A DNA stretch of 10,882 nucleotides from Bacillota bacterium (GTDB lineage Bacteria > Bacillota > Clostridia > Acetivibrionales > DSM-1351). Below, piece after piece: positions 1 to 6,116 of the stretch. Numbering within the stretch: position 1 is the first letter of the stretch; every line of letters starts with the position of its first letter. A model generated the notes under the pieces. It made no database searches. It saw nothing but the letters and a program-made list of their open reading frames with translations, and was not told the origin of the DNA. The position numbers and the translations under genes were made by a program. The DNA lies in assembly GCA_023443515.1 (NCBI GenBank), contig JAEZUC010000139.1:1-10882 (forward strand). Direction: 5' to 3'.

Positions 1-9
1 TTATGTTAC

Positions 10-873
10 TTAAAGGTCTACTCTTTTAAGCTCAATTTCTTTTTTCTTCTTTTCATCGTTTTTTGACTTGTATACTGAGAAAATTACGCTGGCTACCAAT
101 ATTGTAAATATTGTAAGGAGTGAGTAATGTATCGGTATTTCAAGCTCAAAGAACAATATACCGAGCTTTACGCCTGTAAATACAAGTATAAGTGCGACAC
201 CGTATTTCACATACTTGAATCTTTCTTGTAATGCTCCAAGCACAAAGTAAAGGCTTCTTAAGCCAAGTATGGCAAATATATTAGAAGTGTATACAATAAA
301 CGGGTCTCTGGTTATTGAGAATATAGCAGGAATTGAATCTATTGCAAATAGGATATCTGAGGATTCAATAAGTACAAGTATTGCCAACAGAGGTGTAGCA
401 AATCTTTTACCATTTTCTATGATAAAGAATTTCTCCTCATGCATTTTGTCTGTCATTGGTATAAATTTACCCATTATCTTCAGAACTTTATTATCCTTAT
501 GGTCAACAGGCTTATCGTGACCAAACATCATTTTACATCCGCTTATTATCAATATAACTCCAAAGATATAGAGAATGAAGTGAATCTTATTCACAAGAGT
601 TATTCCCAGAACTATAAATACCAATCTTAAAACTATAGCTCCGAATATTCCATAGTTTAAAACCCTTCTCTGATAAGCAGGTGGAATCCCAAAGCTTGAA
701 AACAAAATAAGGAACAAGAACAAATTATCAACGCTGAGACTTAATTCAATAACATAACCGCCAAGAAATTGTGATGCTTTGGCAGGGCCCTCAATCAGCA
801 GGATTCCTATATTAAATATAATGGCTAACGCCATCCAGAAACCAACCCATTTCAGTGCTTTTTTTGTAGACAT
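10..873 (-). CDS. TerC/Alx-family integral membrane protein, probable manganese exporter
   Basis: This 287-residue polytopic membrane protein belongs to the TerC/Alx/YkoY family. Many members export or balance Mn2+, or supply metal to secreted enzymes. Hydrophobic segments run from about residue 8 to 268, with a charged Lys/Glu-rich tail at 269-287 that is probably cytoplasmic. Two family signatures are visible: ELSLSVDN at 43-50, and IESSDILFAIDSIPA at 169-183 followed by DPFIVYTSNIFAILGLRSLYF-type sequence to about 210. The acidic residues E43, D49, E170, D173 and D179 are the probable metal-binding positions. The ATG at 871-873 follows a GGGGG Shine-Dalgarno stretch. The gene sits directly behind a yybP-ykoY riboswitch, which independently supports Mn2+ as its substrate. 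It is a separate unit from the hydrogenase genes. The family assignment is very secure. The direction and exact ion of transport are inferred. Confidence 0.93.
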   Translation of the reverse strand: MSTKKALKWVGFWMALAIIFNIGILLIEGPAKASQFLGGYVIELSLSVDNLFLFLILFSSFGIPPAYQRRVLNYGIFGAIVLRLVFIVLGITLVNKIHFILYIFGVILIISGCKMMFGHDKPVDHKDNKVLKIMGKFIPMTDKMHEEKFFIIENGKRFATPLLAILVLIESSDILFAIDSIPAIFSITRDPFIVYTSNIFAILGLRSLYFVLGALQERFKYVKYGVALILVFTGVKLGILFFELEIPIHYSLLTIFTILVASVIFSVYKSKNDEKKKKEIELKRVDL

Positions 874-951
874 TTTTTACCCCCTAGTTTTTTTATTTAG
901 TATTGCCAGTCTATATATGATTCTTACAATTTAATGCAGATATATATAAAC

Positions 952-990
952 AAAAAAACCTTGAATGTATAAAAGCACTACATTCAAGGT
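952..990 (-). terminator. Riboswitch-controlled intrinsic terminator
   Basis: A perfect 11-bp inverted repeat (CCTTGAATGTA / TACATTCAAGG) with a 9-base loop is followed on the minus strand by seven U residues (952-958). Its upstream arm is also the 3' strand of the riboswitch outer stem, so it acts as the decision element before the TerC gene. Confidence 0.9.
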
Positions 991-1081
991 CTTGCTTCCC
1001 ATTTGGAGAATAAAGCCAGGCTTTTTAAGCCGGTTGTTGACTTTATCGCTTACAAGCTACTCCCCTTTACTTTAAATGTAG
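952..1081 (-). promoter_or_regulatory. yybP-ykoY manganese riboswitch with expression platform
   Basis: Read on the minus strand, this leader carries the conserved yybP-ykoY elements: AAAGGGGAGUAGC near 1054-1066, AGUCAACAACCGG near 1031-1043, a GCC/GGC-type stem, and GCAAGACCUU near 986-995. These are the L1/L3 segments that meet around Mn2+ in the known structures. The outer stem pairs 1072-1081 with 978-987 over 10 bp, including one G-U. The same 3' strand (979-989) can instead pair with 959-969 to form an intrinsic terminator. The two folds are mutually exclusive, so Mn2+ binding should stabilise the outer stem, break the terminator and switch TerC on. The family identification comes from conserved sequence plus the TerC gene downstream. 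The on-switch logic is inferred from the pairing. Confidence 0.93.
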
Positions 1082-1108
1082 TTTACCAAAATATCAGTTT
1101 TTAGTCAA
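1080..1108 (-). promoter_or_regulatory. Possible promoter for the riboswitch-TerC unit
   Basis: On the minus strand a TTGACT box (1103-1108) lies 17 bases from TAAACT (1080-1085). The -35 matches 5/6 of consensus and the -10 only 4/6. A start about seven bases beyond the -10 would put the 5' end inside the outer riboswitch stem and shorten it by a few pairs. Position and spacing fit, but the -10 is weak. Confidence 0.4.
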
Positions 1109-1135
1109 TGATGATTTATCCATTTTATTACATTA

Positions 1136-1177
1136 AAGAAGCCGCCTGCAGAAAACTTGTCTGCAAAACGGCCTCTT
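1136..1177 (-). terminator. Strong hairpin after the TnpB-like gene; terminator or part of its guide RNA
   Basis: AAGAGGCCG at the 5' side pairs fully with CGGCUUCUU at the 3' side (9 bp, one G-U). An inner stem ends in GCAGA/UCUGC, with one bulge, around a loop of about seven bases. The U-rich stretch (UUCUUU) lies partly inside the stem, so this is not a textbook intrinsic terminator, although it would be a natural end for the long unit starting near 6025. It could equally be a 3' element of a TnpB-associated RNA. Confidence 0.5.
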
Positions 1178-1186
1178 AACTAGATA

Positions 1187-1245
1187 GCTGCACTTTTTTA
1201 TATGTTTTATCATATAAGCTTACTCTGTAAGCAGTGTGCGGCAGC
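1187..1245 (-). ncRNA. Candidate structured RNA (three-way junction) 3' of the TnpB-like gene
   Basis: Starting 12 bases after the stop codon, the minus-strand RNA can fold into a three-way junction. A closing stem pairs 1242-1245 and 1236-1238 with 1187-1190 and 1191-1193 (7 bp with a 3-base bulge). It encloses two perfect, directly abutting hairpins: GCUUAC/GUAAGC with an AGA loop (1218-1232), and UUAUAUG/CAUAUAA with a 6-base loop (1198-1217). TnpB proteins take their guide (omega/reRNA) from the sequence spanning the 3' end of the gene and just beyond it, so the position is right for a guide-RNA scaffold. The pairing was read by eye. Function as a guide RNA, its ends and its guide segment are inference. 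Plain 3' UTR structure is the alternative. Confidence 0.4.
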
Positions 1246-1257
1246 AAAAGCACAAAA

Positions 1258-2733
1258 TTAAATAATTTCTATATTTGAAAAATCACTTTTAACTAATTTA
1301 GCAAGAATACTCTTTATATCCTTGAAGTTAAGCTTTGAGTTAGTGGAGTTGTCCTCTTTTTTCTCCAATAAAGTCTTTATCTCATCCTTTAGTCTGTCGT
1401 ATGGATTTTCGTTTTTGTGAACAAACAACTCCAATCCTATAAGCTCATTATTAAGGTACATACCTTCGGTCGTCTTTCTTGTCTTTAGCTTGAAGGTGGT
1501 CTTTTCATACTTTATCAGCTTAACAGCGAGGTTTCTGCTACCAAGTTCATCCATACTATAGCTGACTCCGCAGGTAGTGCATATAAACATGGTTTCAGAA
1601 AACCTGTTTTTTCTGGTATTGCTTCCACATACGCAACAGGTATGGAAAATATCAACAGAACTCACTTTTGCAGGTACGGGCAACCCCTTTTGCGGAAGCT
1701 TGTATTCCAGCACCCTTACAAGGTCATTGTACATTTTACAACCATATACAGGTTTATGTACAGTGCCTTCTTCTCTCCAGCTGAGCTTGTCACCTTTACC
1801 TACAAGGTTCTGAAGGATTACCATTGATTTGTTTTTAAAAGCTATATCTGTTATACTGTTTGCCATTTTGCAGATGATTTGTTTCCTGTCCTTTGTATTC
1901 CTGCAGTTCTCAAGGCTTCCCTTTTTAATTGTGTTTCCTTTTGTGTCTACAATTGTATAATTAATATCATTCCTTATACCCCTGCTGACACCCATAAACG
2001 TCGTAGTTTTTACTTCCTGCTCCTCGGGTAAATTTATACTAAGACTCAGAAAGTATTCGTTATTCTTGTATAACAAATGTGCCGTTCTGAGCATTTCCGG
2101 CTTCTCAACTGCTTGTCTGAGCATATTTTCCTGCCATTTTCCAAATGAAAGGGGTACTATAACGAAGGTCTCCTTTTTTAAGCTTCTGGCAGGCTCGTGA
2201 TTTTTTGATATATATATAAGTTCTCTTTTATCAGTACCTGTTTTACGCACCTTGGCATTTTTTACATTCATCAAAAAAAGTTTAGCAAAGTACTTGTTAC
2301 TGTCAGGGTCGTAAAGGAGGCAAAAACTTCTTTTTGTATCATACCTGCAGAAATATATAGGTCTGAGCTTTTCCTGCCCAAGTATATTATCCTGCCTGAA
2401 ATTCGGAAAAACCATGTCAGGTTTTGTTTGCTTTTGAACAAAATAACTAGCCAGCGTCATTCCAAAGTCAAGCTTCAAAGAGTCCTTGAAAGGCTGAACA
2501 TCAAAATTGTTCAATTGGTTTGATTTTTTACTGTCTATCCATTTTGAAAGAGACAGTGTACTATACGTCCCTTTAGGAGATTTATAATTATTCTCAATTT
2601 CATCTATATTATCAAAAGCAGTTTTTAATAAATAATTAAATGCATTGTTATAATTTTCAAATGCTTTCTGTAAGATTTCACGTTTAAGCTTACCGGGTTT
2701 ATGAAGTTTTAAATGTATTGTCCTAAGACCCAA
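1258..2733 (-). CDS. TnpB-family protein with inactivated RuvC domain (possible TldR-like RNA-guided regulator)
   Basis: This 491-residue protein has the TnpB order of parts. The N-terminal wedge/REC-like part starts at MGLRTIHLKLHKPG and contains NAFNYLL near 30-36. A split RuvC domain follows, with a zinc ribbon (C366, C369, C385, C388) between RuvC-II and RuvC-III. The TnpB-typical stretch LVRVLEYK...VSSVDIFHTC at 338-366 confirms the alignment. The catalytic acids are not conserved. RuvC-I reads GVSRGI (S250 where Asp is expected in GIDxGI), RuvC-II reads VILQNL (Q308 in place of Glu), and RuvC-III keeps D395 in MDELGSRN but lacks the usual Asn two residues later. DNA cleavage is therefore unlikely. 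A Lys/Glu-rich tail of about 80 residues follows RuvC-III. The start is TTG at 2731-2733 with the strong site GGGAGGGGGAG (2739-2749) overlapping the upstream stop, so it is probably coupled to the phosphatase gene. No TnpA gene or obvious transposon end is present. By analogy with nuclease-dead TnpB repressors it may bind DNA through a guide RNA. A decaying transposase gene is the alternative. Confidence 0.85.
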   Translation of the reverse strand: MGLRTIHLKLHKPGKLKREILQKAFENYNNAFNYLLKTAFDNIDEIENNYKSPKGTYSTLSLSKWIDSKKSNQLNNFDVQPFKDSLKLDFGMTLASYFVQKQTKPDMVFPNFRQDNILGQEKLRPIYFCRYDTKRSFCLLYDPDSNKYFAKLFLMNVKNAKVRKTGTDKRELIYISKNHEPARSLKKETFVIVPLSFGKWQENMLRQAVEKPEMLRTAHLLYKNNEYFLSLSINLPEEQEVKTTTFMGVSRGIRNDINYTIVDTKGNTIKKGSLENCRNTKDRKQIICKMANSITDIAFKNKSMVILQNLVGKGDKLSWREEGTVHKPVYGCKMYNDLVRVLEYKLPQKGLPVPAKVSSVDIFHTCCVCGSNTRKNRFSETMFICTTCGVSYSMDELGSRNLAVKLIKYEKTTFKLKTRKTTEGMYLNNELIGLELFVHKNENPYDRLKDEIKTLLEKKEDNSTNSKLNFKDIKSILAKLVKSDFSNIEII

Positions 2734-2748
2734 GAAAGCTCCCCCTCC

Positions 2749-3921
2749 CTAGCAATACTCTATACTGATATGTTTTCCGGTATGCGTAAGCAATGCAGCC
2801 AATTCTTCCACCAGCTTGAATTTCATTCCCATGTTAAGAGGAAATTCCGGATTCTGGTGTGCAGGATTCATCGCCCTTCCCACAAAGAAATATATACTGG
2901 TGCTCTCTTCAAGGAGCATTTTAGCCAGCCTTGAAGCACCGTCCTTTTTATTCAGCTTTAGCATATCTCCCATACCACTCTCAGGTGAAACGCAGGCTTT
3001 AAGCAAATCAAGTGTTTTTCTCAGGGTCAGTACGCCTTCTGTAGTCAGGTTAATACCTTCTATCTCTGCTGTAGGAGGAACCGCAGGATTAAAGTATTCT
3101 ATGGATGTCTTGATTTCCTTTCCCAATACTCTTGCGACAATTTGGGACGTAGTACCTCCACAAATTACTTTTTTCCCTTCGTTTCCTATAAATCTGGATA
3201 CAATCTCCTCATCACGTGCAGAATCCACAGGTGGCCCTATCATCAGATTCAGTTTCACAGGTTTTTTTGCTTTAAGGGTAACAACTGTAGTGTCATCGCC
3301 GGGTTCATGGGAATAAAGGTTGTCACAGGCGGCCAACAAAAGCTTTGCCATTGTTTTAGATGATGCGTCCTTTTTATAAGTCTTTTGGATATATTCGCTT
3401 ACATTGTCCCACTGCCAGCCCAGATTCAGGGTTTGACCAATCCCTGCATGAATAACGCCATCACTTATCATTACAAACAAGTCGTCAGGACTGACTTTGA
3501 ATCTGGCTTCTTTTATCAGTTTGTCATTAACAACTCTGCTTTCCGTTTCCAGAATCATTATTTTACCTTTTCGAAGCCTTACTACAGAAGGATTATCAAA
3601 TTCGGCCAAGTATCCTTCTCCGTTGTTAAATATCTGTATTATAGAGAAAGTTGAATATGCGACCCCTCTCTCCTTGCAGACAGGAAGAGTTTTTGCTACC
3701 GTATTAACAGCCTCTTCTATGTCCAGCCCGTTTGACATAATGGTACCTATAATCTTAGATGTCAGTGTTGCCAGTATATTTGCTTTTACACCGCTCCCAA
3801 GACCGTCCGCCAAAACCACTACAACTGAATCAGGGCTTCTAATTATCTCAACCTTGTCCCCACATAATTCTTCCTTATATTTATTTATACTTTCATAACT
3901 TACATCAATATACAGGCTCAC
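2749..3921 (-). CDS. SpoIIE/PP2C-type serine/threonine phosphatase, hydrogenase-linked
   Basis: This 390-residue soluble protein has a SpoIIE-type PP2C phosphatase domain over about residues 1-215. Metal-binding motifs are in order: LADGLGSG (37-44, D39), FDNPS (108-112), MISDGV (151-156, D154) and PGDDTT (207-212, D209/D210). All the expected aspartates are present, so it should be an active Mn2+/Mg2+-dependent phosphatase. Residues 216-390 form a second domain that I do not recognise, containing GPPVDSARDEEIV (229-241) and CGGTTSQIVARVLGKE near 254-269. There are no membrane segments, unlike sporulation SpoIIE. The GTG start at 3919-3921 shares one base with the HydS stop (TAGTG), which indicates translational coupling. 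Coupling to the sensory hydrogenase suggests that its activity is set by the HydS signal. Its phosphoprotein substrate is unknown. Confidence 0.9.
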   Translation of the reverse strand: MSLYIDVSYESINKYKEELCGDKVEIIRSPDSVVVVLADGLGSGVKANILATLTSKIIGTIMSNGLDIEEAVNTVAKTLPVCKERGVAYSTFSIIQIFNNGEGYLAEFDNPSVVRLRKGKIMILETESRVVNDKLIKEARFKVSPDDLFVMISDGVIHAGIGQTLNLGWQWDNVSEYIQKTYKKDASSKTMAKLLLAACDNLYSHEPGDDTTVVTLKAKKPVKLNLMIGPPVDSARDEEIVSRFIGNEGKKVICGGTTSQIVARVLGKEIKTSIEYFNPAVPPTAEIEGINLTTEGVLTLRKTLDLLKACVSPESGMGDMLKLNKKDGASRLAKMLLEESTSIYFFVGRAMNPAHQNPEFPLNMGMKFKLVEELAALLTHTGKHISIEYC

Positions 3922-5645
3922 TATAATTCACCCATCTCTGACATAATGGATTTTTTAAGCTTGGTTAATGCAACCTTCGTTTCAGCAGTAGTTTCACCAA
4001 GTAGACTGGCTATCTCCTGAGCCACCGTCATCTGTTTTTCCATAATTTTTTGAGCAATATCTATATTCTGAGAACGACTTTCCAGAACTTTATGCCTCTG
4101 GGCCTCCTCTTTTGTAATATCATTTATTATAACAATAACAGTGTTATGCTGTTTTACGTTTATAATGGATTGTTTTACCACCATACCGTAAGTTTCGTAA
4201 ACATATTTTTCATCATATACGTTTTCAGAACCTTCCAATACCTGTTCAAACTCTTCGCAGGGAAGTATTTCAGAAATACTTATGCCGTTCATATTTTTAG
4301 CTCCTAAATTGAACATTTGCTGGGCAGATTTGTTAAGTTCCTGTATTTTAAGACTTTCGTTCAGTGCAAATATGGCATATGGTGTGTAATTAATTATAAT
4401 GTTTGAAATAGACTCAGCTCTTTCCCTCATGTAAGGCAGGCACATATGAACTTGTGCTTTACCATGAAATACAGCTGTAGCCTTTTCCCTACAAGAGTGA
4501 TAACCGCAGGCTCCGCAGTTAAGCTCCTCTTCCTTACTGAACTTTCCGATACTATTTAAAATACCTTGTATTACTGCTTCAGATGGTACTTCCAGTTTCT
4601 TTGATCTATCTATAAATTTTTTTGATAAGTCAACCTTGGTTAAAGCCATTACAGAATTTGTCATATTGGTTTCTGACCTGGCACCGATACGCTTAGCATA
4701 GTTCAAAAGCCTCTCTCTCGCAGTTAGAAATCCTCCGGGTACATTTTTCATGCAAGGGCCACCCAAACATCCACCCTTGCAACTGCTCATTTCAATCAGG
4801 TAATTTTCAATGTCACCTTCTACTATAGAATGAAGAACATCCATACACCGTTCAACACCGTCTACACTAATGGATCTGTAATTTTTTTTATATTTTCTGT
4901 CAATAGTCTTTAAAATTCCGCCGGGTACGGGATATATCCTTGCCAAAGTATCAAAGTTTTTAATGTCTTCAATGACTTCATCTGCTTCGTACAGACCTTC
5001 TTCTTCGAACCATTTGTCCAGGTCATCAAAAGTAACTACAGCATCAATCTGATTGCCGTTTTGAAGGTCATTAAATTCTTCTTTTTTTGAAATACAAGGT
5101 CCTATAAATACTACTCTGATTCTTTGTCCGTATGTTTCTCTGAGCATTTTAGCATGGGCTATCATGGGAGAAACCACCGGAGCAAGCTGATCCAGCAGCT
5201 GAGGATAATATTTTTCAATAAGTAATATTATTGATGAGCAGCAGCTGGTTATGATATTTTTCATTTTCTTCTGCTTTAAAAGACTTTCATACTGCCTTGA
5301 TACCTGATAAGCACCATTGGCTGTTCCTTCTATGTGTGTAAATCCAAGCTTTTTCAGGGCATAATGAACCCACTTCTCATCATGGTCAAACGCAGAAATA
5401 AATGAAGGCGCAAGACTTACATAAACTTTTTCACGCTTCTGTATAAATTTCTTTACCTTATCGACATCGCTGTTAACGCTTTTTGCATTCTGAGGACATA
5501 CTGTAAGGCAATTACCGCACAACATACACTCATCATGTATGATTTCAGCCTGATCGTTTTTAAATGCAATAGCATTTACCGGGCAGCATCGTATACATTT
5601 ATAACAGTTTTTGCAATTCGCTTCTTTAAATTGAATAATGCTCAT
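3921..5645 (-). CDS. hydS: Sensory [FeFe]-hydrogenase with PAS domain (HydS type, group C)
   Basis: This 574-residue iron-sulfur protein is expected to sense H2 or redox state rather than to make H2 in bulk. The order of parts is: a two-[4Fe-4S] ferredoxin domain (C11/C14/C17/C21 and C40/C43/C46/C50); the H-cluster domain (about 73-320); an FeS domain of the RnfB/CdhD type (C377, C380, C385, C402); a PAS domain (about 411-515); and a probable coiled-coil output helix (516-565). The H-cluster ligands are present but the motifs depart from catalytic enzymes: TSCCSS (133-138, Pro missing), GPCISKK (182-188 instead of MPCxxKK) and SSCKGGCLGGPC (287-298 instead of ACPGGCxGGGGQ). The protein lacks a histidine kinase domain, so the adjacent phosphatase is the likely output partner. 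The start ATG at 5643-5645 has GGAGG seven bases upstream. The group assignment follows domain order and gene context. The exact signal is inferred. Confidence 0.92.
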   Translation of the reverse strand: MSIIQFKEANCKNCYKCIRCCPVNAIAFKNDQAEIIHDECMLCGNCLTVCPQNAKSVNSDVDKVKKFIQKREKVYVSLAPSFISAFDHDEKWVHYALKKLGFTHIEGTANGAYQVSRQYESLLKQKKMKNIITSCCSSIILLIEKYYPQLLDQLAPVVSPMIAHAKMLRETYGQRIRVVFIGPCISKKEEFNDLQNGNQIDAVVTFDDLDKWFEEEGLYEADEVIEDIKNFDTLARIYPVPGGILKTIDRKYKKNYRSISVDGVERCMDVLHSIVEGDIENYLIEMSSCKGGCLGGPCMKNVPGGFLTARERLLNYAKRIGARSETNMTNSVMALTKVDLSKKFIDRSKKLEVPSEAVIQGILNSIGKFSKEEELNCGACGYHSCREKATAVFHGKAQVHMCLPYMRERAESISNIIINYTPYAIFALNESLKIQELNKSAQQMFNLGAKNMNGISISEILPCEEFEQVLEGSENVYDEKYVYETYGMVVKQSIINVKQHNTVIVIINDITKEEAQRHKVLESRSQNIDIAQKIMEKQMTVAQEIASLLGETTAETKVALTKLKKSIMSEMGEL

Positions 5646-5710
5646 AAAGTCGCCTCCATAGCCCTGACGGCTCTTATGCAGTTATTAGTATATTCTGCCT
5701 GTCTTCATAT

Positions 5711-5729
5711 GTAAATTGAAATAATTTAC
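5711..5729. repeat. Short inverted repeat between the small ferredoxin gene and hydS
   Basis: A perfect 7-bp inverted repeat, GTAAATT / AATTTAC, with a 5-base spacer begins two bases after the stop codon of the small ferredoxin gene. There is no U-tract behind it in either direction, so it is not a standard terminator. It could be an RNA-processing or stabilising hairpin, or a protein site. It is short and AT-rich and may be chance. Confidence 0.4.
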
Positions 5730-5730
5730 A

Positions 5731-5991
5731 CTATTCCTTCTTGCCTTCAATTGTGTTAAGTACTTTTTCTGTAAAAAAGCTTTCAGCATTTATTACGCCT
5801 ACATCACCATAAAAAGTATCGCCTATTTTAACGCAAACACCTGTTGTGCAATGCCCCATACAAAAGGATGCCTTTAATTCTGCCTTGCTTTCAAGATTAT
5901 TTTCCTTAATCATTCTTTGAAAGCAGTTTATAATCTGATAAGACCCCTTGAGATGGCAGGAACTACCAACACAAACATATATATCAAGCAT
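5731..5991 (-). CDS. Small [2Fe-2S] thioredoxin-fold ferredoxin (NuoE C-terminal-like)
   Basis: This 86-residue protein corresponds to the stand-alone [2Fe-2S] thioredoxin-like domain found at the C-terminus of NuoE and the N-terminus of HydB. The four expected ligands are C7 and C12 (CVGSSCHLKG) and C44 and C48 (CMGHC). C23 and C53 are extra cysteines. It is a probable cytosolic electron carrier for the sensory hydrogenase encoded next, which has no such domain of its own. The reading frame extends upstream to a GTG at 5998-6000, but the ATG at 5989-5991 is preferred because AGGCGGTGG lies seven bases before it, while the GTG has its purine run too close. It is the first gene of the second Rex-associated unit, 85 bases before hydS. 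Its electron donor or partner is inferred from context only. Confidence 0.85.
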   Translation of the reverse strand: MLDIYVCVGSSCHLKGSYQIINCFQRMIKENNLESKAELKASFCMGHCTTGVCVKIGDTFYGDVGVINAESFFTEKVLNTIEGKKE

Positions 5992-6009
5992 ATATTCCAC
6001 CGCCTATGT

Positions 6010-6027
6010 TTGTTAAACAAATAACAA
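6010..6027. promoter_or_regulatory. Rex operator-like site of the sensory unit
   Basis: TTGTTAAACAAATAACAA matches the clostridial Rex consensus TTGTTAANNNNTTAACAA at 13 of the 14 defined positions. It lies immediately downstream of the -10 box, over the predicted transcription start, which is a classical repressor position. Rex releases DNA when the NADH/NAD+ ratio is high, so the unit should be induced under reductive stress. Binding is inferred from the motif. Confidence 0.85.
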
Positions 6028-6031
6028 TATA

Positions 6032-6060
6032 ATTGTAAGTTATATATTTTTTTATGTCAA
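6032..6060 (-). promoter_or_regulatory. Promoter of the ferredoxin-hydS-phosphatase-TnpB unit
   Basis: On the minus strand a perfect TTGACA (6055-6060) is separated by 17 bases from TACAAT (6032-6037, 5/6 of TATAAT). This is a strong sigma-A-type promoter. The predicted start, near 6025, falls in the Rex-like operator. No obvious terminator separates the genes between 5991 and 1258. Confidence 0.85.
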
Positions 6061-6116
6061 ATCCATTTAGTTACTATAAATCAATTTTTTATTATGAAGG
6101 TCTTTTTTTAGAAAGA

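Noticed and set aside
1110..1126. Possible guide match: AAATGGAT after the 1136-1177 hairpin also occurs near the -35 box at 6062-6069
   Set aside because: Eight AT-rich bases can match by chance in a 10.9-kb window read on both strands. The surrounding bases do not extend the match and the guide start is unknown.
1173..1186. Possible guide TATCTAGTTAAG resembling TATCTATATAAA upstream of hydCBA (about 10580-10595)
   Set aside because: Only about nine matches out of thirteen, with internal mismatches in a low-complexity sequence. Not usable as evidence of targeting without an established guide boundary.
874..1257. CRISPR array or repeated spacers near the TnpB-like gene
   Set aside because: No regularly spaced direct repeats are present. 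The structure in this stretch is explained by the riboswitch and the hairpins downstream of the gene.
1258..2733. Reading the TnpB-like gene as part of an active IS200/IS605 element
   Set aside because: No TnpA gene, no recognisable left or right element hairpins around a mobile unit, tight coupling to the upstream gene, and two missing catalytic acids.
5711..5729. Treating the 7-bp inverted repeat after the small ferredoxin gene as a terminator splitting the unit
   Set aside because: No U-run follows and the stem is weak and AT-rich. Read-through into hydS is more likely.
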